NCBI GenBank assembly: GCA_036785705.1
Contig: JAWUZG010000051.1
Coordinates: 12,552,501-12,616,500, forward strand
Source of the DNA: Acanthornis magna
Lineage: Eukaryota > Chordata > Aves > Passeriformes > Acanthizidae
Direction: 5' to 3'
DNA length: 64,000 nt
Shown here: positions 41,508 through 54,200 of the stretch, piece after piece
How the letters are laid out: each line of letters opens with the position of its first letter
Numbering within the stretch: position 1 is the first letter of the stretch
The notes under the pieces: model-generated
What the model saw: only the letters and a program-made list of their open reading frames with translations
Told to the model about the DNA's origin: nothing
Databases searched by the model: none
Program-made: the position numbers and the translations under genes

Positions 41508-44500
41508 TCTGCCCCACATGGCTGCTTTCCAGGGTCAGCAGAGAAGTGTCTGACATTCTCATCCATTCCAGGCAACTCTCCAGCAGTTTCTGCAAGAGAT
41601 AAAAACACCAATGATTGATTAGTAATACATTAGCATTTTACTACTCTATTTGTATTCTTTTCCTCTGGTTTTACTGAAGAACTGTTCTTAAGATCAGCTA
41701 GAGGTTAATTTAGAAATTCCAGCTGTACGTTACCCAAAACACATCTTACAGAATAGCAAACATGTATAGATACCACTTTATTGGCTACTATTTTAAAGTA
41801 AGAGGAGCATGAGCTTCAGTGTCTGGATTTTTCACAGAGCCTAGCCCATTCAGGTCCATTGATGTTAGGATGATGTAAACAAAACATGCTGCAGTTACAT
41901 AAAGCTGGTACCAGTATTTTATTGCCACACTGTATAGCACCAACGCTAAGAAGTCTTCATGGATGGTGCTGTACTTTGTTGGTGCCTCTCACTACAGAAG
42001 TGTACTGACTTGAGCATGAATCTTATTTTCTGTCAAAAATGGAGTGTCTGAAAAATACTGTTGTCATTCGTATCATACAGTTGCACTTTTTTCTGGTGGC
42101 AGGAAAGGGTGGAGAGGAAGAAGTGTTGACCTCAGAGCTGCTTTCATGCTTATGTTTCTTGCTTTTTCTTGGTCTGAGGGATATTTATGTCTGCAGCTGG
42201 GACTCACCTGCATGCAGCGCATGTCTTACCTTACAAGGATGATTGACTTCTTAGGGTTCTTAGAAGACCTATAGAAGCTGTTGAATTTGCACCATATATG
42301 TTAGAAGCCACATCCTGTATCACATGCATAATTTCAGCCATAAATGGCAAATAGGACACAGTTTACACTTGGTGCACAAGTTTTGATGAACCTAACCATG
42401 AGACAGCATCTACATTGCTATTTTTAGTCTTTTTTACAGCTCTGTTCAGATGAAAGGGTTTGAAAGAATGCTGAGACTAGAGGGAAGGTGACAGATCAAA
42501 TACATGGAGGAGCAATGCACACTCTGCCTCTCTTGTGGAAAGGATAGATATAGGTTCTAGAAAGCTTTGTAGACACAAAGCTTGTCAAACCTCCCAAACA
42601 TTTTTCAGAGGAAGCCAGGCAAGTATTCAAGGAAATGTTGCTGGCAACACTAAAGGTGCTTAAAAAAATTGCATTACTGCTTTCTAAATATAAGTTTCTC
42701 TTCCTTTTATATTATAAATCACTAGTTACTTTCATCAAAGGAAACCATAAGATGTATATTTTTCTTGTTAACCATATACCTAGTGACTTTTTTTTCCTTC
42801 TGAAGATCAACTTGACCTTTTATTAAAACAATACCACAGGGTAACTCATTGGTGTTGAGGAGAAGGGATAAGGCAGTAGCATTGAGAGAGAAGTAAATTG
42901 AGGTTTCCGACTTGTTATTGTCAAAAATGTATGTGGCTGAGTGGCAGCATGTTCAGCTAATTTCACACAGCAGTTACTTTGCTCTGTGACCTCTGTTTTC
43001 AAAACCTTGAATGCTTAACTCAAACTATATGAAAGCAAGTTATGTACATCTACTGAAAAAGATACCTTTCAAAGGCTCTCTGGCAAGTCATCAGATAAAC
43101 TCCAGTTCTTCAGCTGCTGTTTGCTGAGCACTTGTGAAGGAGCATCGGCTGCAGAAAGAGCCTTTCCATGTGCCTGTACTGCAAACAGTGTTATGTTGGT
43201 ACAGTAATGTGAGGGATTAAAATGCATAGATAGTTGAATGCATGAGATGTATGAGGCTAAACATACTGAATAATTATCTACACAATAATCAGAAGCAAAA
43301 TACCCGGCATTTGAACAAGAAATGCTGGCCTCTTTTCTGTACAGACAAAAAATGAAACAAAATTAACTGGAACGCAATTTCAGATAGGCTTGGAGCCCTA
43401 AATGAAAGAAAGAAAAAGGAAAAGTTCACCAATTCAACAACTGAATCCAAAGCCTCCAGTAGGTTTCAGACTTAGCATGGCAGGATCCATGGAGAGTGGA
43501 GCCCAAACATTTTTTTTTTCAACGTTTGTTAATGTACTTTATAGCCATTGGGAAATTGTGGTAATCACCTTTCTTCTCATTAAGAAGTGACTCTGTAATG
43601 ATACTCTCTGCTTCTCACATTATGTTGTGCAGATTTGGTAAAAAGCCTTCACTCCCCAACTTTTAGCATATGATTGCACTGCTTAGTGCTGTCATGAAAA
43701 TAAATAGCAGCAGTTTGGGACTCATGCTGCTTTTCTGTTTTGTTTGTTTCTTGTGTTTTTCGTGTTTGCTGTTATTTCATTTTGACAGCCTAGATAGTAT
43801 ATGGGGTGGTTTAGCTAAGAAGAAATTGATAATTCATATTTTTTTATTAGCGTTCCTAAGGCACGTTGATCAAGTCATATTAACTGTAAAGACTGAGCAG
43901 TGATTAATGAACCCTTTGGAGAATGTAGGTGAGTTCTGCTTCACACTGCATACTGAATACAAGGACAACTACCAGCATTTTCAGAATGTTTGCTAACGCT
44001 GCATGCTTCAGTATCTGGGACATGTGCTAGGCCCTGTTAACTTAGATTCATTTTGTCAGACCATATGCCTTAAAAAAATTATTGCCAACCAGAAACACTG
44101 GTCATGGGATCTTAGAGTGTGTTCACTTCTTGAGTCTTACATTGAAAGATGCTGAGGACCTACAGCCCTGGTTCTTTCTTACTGCTGAGAGCTACTTCCC
44201 CTTGGGACTTCTGAAAACTGGCAGAATGTGTTGCCAGCCTAGTATCCAAAAATGACTGTTTGAGTCATTCAGCAGTAAGCACCCCGGGCACTCAACCAGG
44301 CTTCCTGTTCTGCATTTATGCAGTGTGTAATCTTATAGGGGTCTGGATCTGAGTGTCTTATGAGCTATGCAATAAACTAGATATTAATAGTAGTCATAAC
44401 TAAGGAATATCGTTTGGCTGCTTCTGATTTCCTCATTTTCAAATCTTGTAGAGCTGAATGTAGAAATCCAGAGTCTCTAGACATCAGCCTCCATTATTTG

Positions 44501-47500
44501 AGCAGCAGGCCATTCATTGCAGTAGTTATTCAGTTCTATACACAGCACTTCCCCACGAAGTAAAATAAAAACAGTGAGATGGAAAGAAGATCCTCTATGC
44601 AGTGTCTATTGTTTCATTTGCTCAAATGGCATTTACAACTCTGTAGCACGCAATTGGAAATGAGGCCTCCTACTGCCAGGTCCTATGCAAAAATGCTGGA
44701 AGATACAATTTTTTCCACACAATTCTCTTATAATGAGATTGTCTGTAAAATTCATACTTGGGCACTGAGATTATCAGCAGAGCTTAAAGAGTGATTAGGA
44801 GATGCAAAATTGCCCAAGCCATCCATTTAAAGATCATTCAAAGATCACTCACAGTCACAAGATATATTTAAAATACGTAATTACTTAGGGTTTTTCTCTA
44901 TTTGCCATCTTGCCTGGGGGATCAGATTTTTCATCTTTAGATCTTTAACCAGCTTGACGAAAGACTACTTCTTTCAAGGCATCTGAAGGTTATGTATAGC
45001 CATGTGATTGCATGACTTAGCTTTCAGACAGAAGAGCAGATATTACACTATTTAGCAATATGGAGTAGCATTATTGTCCTTTTAAATTGCTTTTCAGCAC
45101 CCAGTGAAAGATTATATTTCTAGTAATTCTTCCTAAGAATATGAATGGACCCTCTTGTTGCTGCAATCTCAAGGAATGATAATGAGTCTTCTGTACAGCC
45201 ATAGGGAGATCACATTTTGCAGGATGTGGGGATAAAACACTTCTTAGAGCAGCATGCTTGTGAGTGAATGAATGCGTCCTTAAGTAAACGCCCATGTTTT
45301 TTTCAGGGCCACATGTGTGTCAAAGCAGCACTTGCAAAATGCCAGCCATGATTCAGGCACTCTTATGACTCTAAAAGATTAAAAGTGAATGTTGCTGAGA
45401 CCCATAAGGAAGTACAGTATGTAACTATCCTGCTTTTAATCTACTCTTGATGGCTCATCCACTGTGAGCAGCAACATTCATGATAGTGAAAATGGTGTCT
45501 GAGTGAATTTATTCCAAAATCTCCTTGGTGGTCTTGGTGTAGCCTGAAAGCCACACATGCCTAAATGGTAAAATGCGAAACCTCTGTGAGCATTTCCTCT
45601 CCATTGAGCCTGGCAGAGGAGACAGGCGGGCAGCACATGTGGACCTCCCAGCAGGTCTACAACCAGACATGCCAATGGCCACATACTCCAAAGCACGTAA
45701 GTCCTGGGTTCAAGGTCAGGACTTGGAGCCATGTGAACCTTACTTATACAGGGAAGGAGTATCCTGACTGAAGCTATGTTTTATTTCCATTCTCCAGTAT
45801 GCAGTTTAAACCAAATCAGAAGATACTAAATTAATTAGACTAATATACCTTATTTCTCCTTCCAGAAATTAAAGTTGTATGCATACATCACTGTGTTAGC
45901 ATTGTCCAAAAGATAAAAGATGCAGCCATACACTAGAAAATGGCATGTGTATGTTGGCATTTGCCTAACATATCAGTGAAGATGGAGCAATTCCAGATGA
46001 AACTTGGGATAAGCCCCCTTTGTTCAACTATGATCTTTTCTATAAACCTTAAATACTGTAGCCAACCAAAATTATATCGGCCTGATGGCTGTGCTAACCT
46101 GAGTTAAGATCACCCTTGGCCTTGGGATTTGGGTGGGAGGTTTTGGGGTGGGGTTTTTTTGAAGGGTGCATTAAAGAATCTAAATTGCTTTCATTCCTTA
46201 TGGACAAAAGGAAAGCAATAGCAATTAGAAAAACTGCTAACAAAATAGAGAAGGCTACAGTTTTAAGATAAAAGACTTGAAAATCAGTGTGACATAATAT
46301 TCCTGAGGTCACACCAGAGCACCCAGCAAGGCAAGGATTATAATGCAAGATGTCACTTTTCACAGTTTATTCATGCCTACAAAACATGTATGAGGGAGAG
46401 AAGAGAGAGAGAGAGGGGTGACTGTTTGATTCTTGAGCCTGTGTGGCTATTTCGTCACCAGTCTGTGGCTGTGTCTGCAGGTGTTCTGCAGGCAATCTGC
46501 AGTGATAAAAGGACCTTATGGGCTGCAGAGCCCATGTGGTATAATCTGTTCCCTGCAATAGTAAGCAGCAGGTAGCCATGAGGTTTCTAATGCCAGCAGA
46601 AAGCAGCCTGTATCCCAGGTAAAGTTTTCACAAGTGAAAAGTGGGTCTGCAAATTAGTCTGGCAGTTCTGGCCCTAGTACATATTTAGGTGATGTATTTA
46701 TTATTTTTATAGTCATTGAAGTTTTGTTAGTGGAGAAATTCTGGAGTATCTTACTGTTTTTTTCTCTTAATTCAGTCTTACTTTTCTAATACCTCTTCAG
46801 TTCATGCACATTCTCCTCCTATCATATTTTCCTTCCTTTGCTGTATCTTCCTATCACTGTGTTTCTCCTTCAGCCCACCTATGTTCACTCTGTTCTTTCC
46901 ACTGTCCTACCAGGTCAGGTATCTCATTAGTATACACTAACCCAGGTTTGTTGGTATGTACTGCATGCATATGGCCATGGCAATATGTGAAACCACAGGG
47001 TGTGATAGAGAAACTGTGTAGAACCACTTATTTATTTTTGTTGCATTGTGTTTATTATAATACTATGACACCTCAAGTAGAAAACTACTTTAACCCAGAT
47101 GTGTTAAACTCACCTAGTTGTCCTTCTAGCTCTGCCATTATTCAGTTTTTATTGGTGCAGACAGACTGGAAAGTGGCTAGATCTGAAGGAAACATCATTA
47201 AATATTTTCACCAGCAGTCTGGCTGACATAGTGCATAATCCCAATTAATGAAATGACACAAAAACAGGCTTTAGGAAGCAGTGTTAGGCTTTAAGTACAA
47301 CAGTTTTTTGTCTTCTATCACTTTTCATTCCACCTTGTGATCTTTTTTCAGATGATCACCACATGCACTCTAATTAGAAAAGTCTTCTGAGACTGTTGTT
47401 TTATCTGCATTTTTCCAGGAAAAAGCCTATGTCATGGCTCTTCTTAAATAATGCAGGATTGAAAAATCAAAAGGAAGATGATTAAGACAGTTGCACTAGT

Positions 47501-50500
47501 TTGAGTCAATCAATTAATTTTAGTCAATGCAAGAACCATTTGTGGGTGTTTTTCCTAAGTCATAAACAGCTGAAGCTAATTCAGTCTATTATCTGTTGTT
47601 AATTTAATTTCAGATTATCAGTCTACTTTAGCTAAATCAGTACAACCAAGTCAGAGTAAAGAGATGAGTAGGTAGACATAAAGCTTGGCCAGTTGTACTC
47701 TTCTATAAAGCATGAGAATCATTGTTGAGATTCTGAAGGTAAATAAATGCATAAAGTATTAATCTTTTCCCATTTAGGCCATGAGGAAAGTTACATTGAT
47801 CAAAATTGGAAGAACGCCAGCAACAACAATAATGGATTAGAATAGTTGTGCGAAGACAGATCTCCTTCTTAGTTCCTGGCTTTGGGAACAGCTAGCTACC
47901 TCAAAATAGGTTTTTTTTCCTTTTCCATCCCCCCACCCTCACCCCTCCTCTTCCTTCCAGCACGAACTGTTTACAGAGGGGTGCAGCAACCCAAGCTTTC
48001 TGCTCGTTCAAAGAAGAGCTGGTCTATACAAGGCTTCTTATTTTGTTCCCCTTTGTAAAACCTAACTTTTAGTCTAATTCAGAGTGTTTCAGTGGCTTTC
48101 AGGAGGCTTTCAGTGGTTTAGATCAGGCTCACAGATTCTATACCATACAACAAAAGCCATTTTCAGAATTCTTTAGGGTATTTTTCTCTTTTGTATCAAT
48201 GGGCTTTTTTTGGAGGGCAGATCCTGAGATCTGGGGAGTCTCTTTCTAAATGGCTGAAGGCTTGGACAGAAATCAGGGGTGGGGGTGGTGAAAGGAAGAC
48301 TGAAGAAGGAGAGAAGCCTTTTGTGCACATGTTATTTCCTTCATAAGGAGGAAAAAGAAGAGGATATTAAAGGATAAGATATTTGAGGAGAAAAACTTAA
48401 GTAGGGGAATGGGCATGCTTTAGTGCAGAACAGAAAGGAGGGAGCTTGGCAAGAAAATATGAAGGAGAACAAGACTACTGAAAAGGCATCCACATAGAAA
48501 ACAGTTGCCCAAGAAAAGAGGTAGATTGCAGCTCATGTATGAGTAAATACAGAAATTACAAATTTAAACAAATTGGTAAGTGTAGTACATAGTGAGTGTA
48601 GTGTAGAGCATAGTGAGCGCAGTTCTTCATTTGTGGAGTAGCTAGAATAACTTTACTAGACTTCTCTGTTCATTTCCTCTTCAACTGCTAATAAATTTGT
48701 GTCATACCAGCTGTACCTTAACCAAAAGATCTGATTTAAAATGCAAAGTGGTCATAATGAAGGCAGGAGAGGGAATAATGGGTCTATGTTCGTGGTTCCT
48801 TGCGTGTGTAGTTGACTGGGTCCCATGATTGTGTCTTGTGGTTTTATTACAGACAGCTAAAGCATGATCCAGTAGATGAGACAGATTAAGAAGAGCTTAA
48901 GGCTTTTCCAGATAGCTTAACTCTTTCTTAAAGGTGGCCACTTCCTGTGTAGAAATCTTCAGAGTTTCCGCTCCACGGGTGAATGTTAATACCCAGGACT
49001 ATTAAGTTTTGCCTCCATTAGTTCCTTTAAACCTTGGCTCTTCAGTAGTGTTGATCAGCCATCTGCTGTGGACATTACTGGGAGATCCAAGCTCAAACAG
49101 AAATACCTGGGCTGTGAAGCTGTGCTGGTTAACTAGTGCATGAAGGCTACAAGAGAGAAACAAACTATCTCTCTTTCTTTTTTTATTTTTTCTTTTCAGT
49201 TCATTGTAGTTCCTTCTTTCTTGATGCGTGTGTGGGGACACCTGACAAGAAGCACTCTAAAAGCTGCTGGTGTTCTGGAGATGGTGTTTATGGACCCTAA
49301 CCATTGGTATTAGCAGCCAGCTGGGTCAAATGGCACAGACCAGACTGCTCTTGTTTTCTGAAGGTGTTTTCATTTATAGGGATCATTAGTGCAACTTTAT
49401 GCTCATTGAGGAATTCAAACAGTGAAAACTTGGACTGCTTTCATAGCTATTTACATTAACAGTGTCTTTCAGTTTTTTCCTTCTCAGGACTTTAAGGAGT
49501 GTGACAAACGCTTGGTAGGTCAGCCTAGCAATGCTTTTCTACAAATGTTTGGCAGCTCTTGAAAATCTGAGTCATGTCCTTTCCTGTTTCCAAGTTTCAC
49601 TCCCTCTTGGTACCTCCCCACTCCAGCAGTACCCATGCCTACCTGCATACCACAAAACATTGCACATGCTATCCTAAGTGATCTCTCCAAATGTTACAGT
49701 ATTCTGAACAGTCAAGGTCCATTTTTAAGCAAAATCTAAATAAATACTGTGCTTGCTTCCCTTGGTTTTTTGAGGGTTTGTTGTTGTTAGTTTGTTCTTT
49801 AGTGATTACATTCATATGAGCCAACTAAAATGAATTTTGAACCAAGATGCTGCAAATTCAGCTGTAAATTTTCCTACAAAATTGCTGCAATTAATTACAA
49901 GTAACTATTGCAAGTAATTACAAATTAGCAAATTTACAGAATCAAGATTTGCTTGTAGGCAACAGAAGAACAGGACAAACAGATGAACTTATCAAGCATA
50001 CTTAATTAGCCAAAAACTGTGCTATTACTTCTGATAATTAGGTTTGGGTCTTTTGCTTTTTACATAATAAATTTTTGGCAGATTTGTTACTGACAATTGA
50101 CCATACTGTGTTTTGTAACAACACACGTAGCAAGATAAACCATTAGATGCAGTTGAGCCTCTCAAATAAATAGTAGAAAAATTATAGTGTATGTATGAAT
50201 AAGTTCGAGGTTTGTTTTGTTTTGTTTTTTTAACACTGTTGTATCATGGCCATTTTCCCCCACACCTGATAAAGCACAATCATCAACCCGAGTAAGTGTG
50301 AGTCTTGCCATCCTGCATAGGTGAAACCTGAAAAGAAACCTATATCAGTTTTGTCAAAATTAGGGTGGGGAAGAAAAGTCCATGGACTGGATACCAATAA
50401 TTGTTTATTTTTTTTTTTACATTGGTAAAGTCTATTCCTTTTCTGCAGGCATAACTATCAAACATACTGATCAAAGAAGTGTTTGCTTACTCCAAAGTGG

Positions 50501-51180
50501 GTATCCTTCATCCTTAATTTTTCTGCTTTACATGAAGAAAAAAAATGGTTTCTGAAAGTTCATAGTATATAATTTAAACACATGCATAGAAGTAGAATTG
50601 TTTTCAGCCATAGACAAATACCAGGATGGTCAAGCCTGCATTTTGTTTGCTCAGTATTTAAATCAGCTTGGCTGTCTCTTTATTGCCTCTGAGGACTGTA
50701 GATACACTTTATCTTAAAGATGCTGGTAGAGTAATTAATCTGATCATGTCTCTGTTGAATTCCATTTTATGGTATTTGAGTGTAAGAAATTCTTTTCTAG
50801 TCAAAGATATGTGTTGGTTGTTGTTTTATATTTTTTTCCTCGTTTTGTTTAGGAAAAGCTGGTTTTGCTCAGTCTAACCGGCTTAACAGCCAAGCATTGA
50901 ATCTCCAACATTCTCAAGAAAACTGATCCCTAAAAAAGTGCTAAAGTAGTATGAAACCAGCCGTACCAGTGGTCATACTAGATACAGTTTTGCAAATATC
51001 CACATGTGATTTTCTCAAAAAAATTTTAATTTTTTTTTCCTTTAAATATCTTCTGCTCTCATAGCTAATGTTTTGGGAAATGCATATATTTTTCAAACCA
51101 GATTTTAAATTAATAAGAAGCTTTTCCTCTTCCAACTAGCCACTGCAATATCTGCAGACAATTATTAATTACCTCTTCTT
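41508..51180. other. Long stretch with no recognisable gene
   Basis: About 9.7 kb of AT-rich DNA. Short GA-rich (46391-46419) and C-rich (about 47928-47950) tracts occur. All open frames are under 145 codons without family features. It could be intronic or intergenic. Confidence 0.5.
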
Positions 51181-51270
51181 CTTGTATTTGCCTGTCTATC
51201 TTTCCAAAGACTTGTATTTGCCTGTCTGTCTTTCCAAAGACTTGTATTTGCCTGTCTATCTTTCCAAAGA
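51181..51270 (+). repeat. Tandem repeat, 3 x 30 bp
   Basis: Three adjacent 30-bp units starting CTTGTATTTGCCTGTCT. Units 1 and 3 are identical and unit 2 differs by one base (A to G). A period of 30 keeps frames open through it on both strands, which explains the repetitive peptide (FGKxDRQIQV) on the - strand. There is no sign that it is translated. Confidence 0.97.
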
Positions 51271-54200
51271 CACAATTCTGATGCTTTCCAAACCAGAGGC
51301 AGGAAGAGAGAAGAGTCAATTCCTGTCACAGATGACTTTGAAAATCAACATTTCTGTTTTAATTCCAAACTGCTAAGCTCTCCACAGAACCGCAATCTGA
51401 AAAATGTTGGCTTGCTGATTTCAACAAATTAGGACTGAGGAAGATTAAGAAAATGTGGTCTTCCAATTTCAAAAGCCACTGCATTTGCCATAGAAGCTGG
51501 AGCTTGTTTGTTCATTTCCTTTCAGCCCCTGTAGTGGGATGGCAGGAGAGGGAGGGGAGCATCTGAGATTCTTTGATTTCTAGGCTATTGGGGGCAAGGA
51601 ATCTGAAAATCCTGGACACTCCTTCCCTGGTGGGCTGCCAGGATTGGGCTCCTAATATTCCTTACTTTGAAAGAAAACAAAATCTGCTAAAGAGGCTGAC
51701 TGCAGGCCAAGACACTGGAAGCACTCCCCAGAGTCCGTCTGTGGAACTGAGGATCTCTATGAGTAAATCAGAGAGAGTTTAATCAGGATCCCAAGGGAAG
51801 GAAAAGTACCCCCTTGACTTTGATCTAAACTGTATTCATTAAAAGTTCACTAACAACTATAACAGTAGATGAGGAAAAGCAAGCAGTCTGCGTAACAGTA
51901 GCTGAACATCCCAGGGAACACTGGCAGCAGTGACTGGCTGCAAAGTAAGATGCAGCTAATACGAGTCTTCTCACAGAATTTCTGCCTCTTGGTGTCTCAC
52001 AGTGACATCACATCTGTACTGGCTTAAAACTAAACTGATCCCCCTCCTTAGTTTTTCAGCTACAGCTTGTCCTGATCTTCTTATTCCTAAGCTCTGAAAT
52101 GCTTTCAGAGTCAGCTGACGGTTGTCCACAGGACACAATGATTGCAGCAGCTGAATACTGATCTGGATCATGATGTGTCTGAACTGAACTGCCTTGTTGG
52201 CCCAAACTATTTTTTTCCAGACACTTTGGACATAAATTGAAGTTATTGTCAAAAACCAGGTAATGTTTTTTGAAAAAATTAACTGAAGCACAGTTTCAAA
52301 AAAACCAAACCAAACCCTTTTCAAAAGTTGTGGGCTTTTCTTAACTCACCCTTTTTATTTCCCTTCATATAGCCATGTCTTCTTCCTCTGTCTTTGCTTA
52401 CTGGTGTTGAAGACCTGAAAAATCAAGACGTATGTCATCATTTATGTGGAGCAGTTTGGTGTCTTGGTTCAAGCCATGACTATGCATGTGTTTTGAAAAG
52501 GCCAAACAAATCACCTTTTTTGATTGCAGAAACCAAAAGTTTCTACTTAGAGTGGCACATTACATCATTCAGTTATATTCACTAAGCAGAAGCTTCTTAA
52601 CACTGAAAGACATTTTGATATATCTTAAGAGAGCACTCTTAAATAATCAGGCAAGTTCTAGTAACAAGTGATAGTTAATTTGATATGAAGGTTTTAGTAA
52701 TGATCTGTTTTGCAGGCATTTTAGATGGAAGAAAACCTGTTCAGAAAGCAGGCTGTGTTACCTACCATGCACACTGAAACAGTGTCTGTTCACAAGCAGA
52801 CACAGCACTGGATTAACAGAAGAACAGCCTGTTGGAGAAGAAAATTGGAAACATGGGAGAAAAAAGGCAAAGAAGCCCAGCTTGGAAAAGGTAAAGTCAT
52901 GTAAGTCCTCTCTGAAAATAAGTCTTTAATCTTTGGTATGACTTCTGCAAAGACCACCTCTGCTTCTGTCAAAAAATTAAAGTCACATAACTACTGCAGT
53001 TGTTAGTATCCTGTGCTACTTGACTCTTCTGCACAGGTCACAGAGCCTTCTCTCCAATAAAGTGGACCTTTATTGCAGAATCTGGACCATAAATGTTCCA
53101 GATTCTGCTCTCAAATCTCTCTGTCATTATCTCTGTTACGCTCTATTGTAAATCACTGTGATTGCTTGCCAGCAGCAGTGGCGCAATAGTACTGAGGTAA
53201 TTGTAATGTTTATGGTCATGACCCTTCAACATGAGAAGAGTTAGAAGAACATATCTACTTGTGGGATGTGGACTCTACTGCTGATTTTGGATCAAACTTT
53301 CTGTCACCTAAAGGTAGATGTTTACTTTATAAAGCATTCTCTGGTTTATCAATTCAGCTCTAAGTATATGTTTAAGCAAATCTTACTGGCAACACTTCCC
53401 CAAGGCTGGCTTTGTTTGCTATGGGGGTACAAGGCTAATTCCTGGCAGCTCCTACCACGCACGGTAATGGGAAATCCTTAACAGAGCTATTTATTTTGGT
53501 GGGATTGTTTTGAAATAACTATCGCATATGTACATTAGAATTGATTTAAATAGAGACTTCTGACCACCCCAAATACTGTGTTACCCAAATTGGTCTAGCT
53601 CATGGGACAACTGCATAAACTGGCCAAGTGAAGCTATTTGCCACAGGTAATTTCATTCTGTAATTACCTTTTCCTTCTTCCTATATGCCTGCAGGGCAAG
53701 GATCTGCTCTGGTTCAGTTACATTCATAAGAAGGTAAAAGGGTCTTTTGTAAAATGGAACTTCCCAATTACTAAATCAGAAAAGAAGAAAAGAAACAAAA
53801 CTAAACAAACCCCAAAAAATCTTTAGAAGAAAAAAAAGTGATTGCTAAAATAGGCAGTGAGGTAGATTCTGCTTTTAGCTGTGAATAATTGAAGGGCAGT
53901 GCCCGGTTTTCTCTGCTTCTGTTGCAGTGACAGCTGGGCTTCACTTGTACTTCCTGGAGATAAGATACTTCCACATGGTCATATCAAGTTCAACAACCAG
54001 CTCAAAAGCACAAGTAATGATGCAAACATCTGCTCTGTCAGGGATAGAGTAATATAACTGAAAGCTACTTAATTCTGGTTGTATTTCTGTGAGAGAAGGT
54101 GTGAGTTTGCCAGCTTTTCTTAGCTGTGTTACTACAAGCACTGTCTTGTTACAAAAAAGCTCTTTCTTTATGTGTATTTTTAAGTATTCTGACTTAGCCC

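Noticed and set aside
43852..43928. A possible exon between ATTAG and GTGAGT
   Set aside because: The acceptor is weak, the block is short and no frame links it to other exons.
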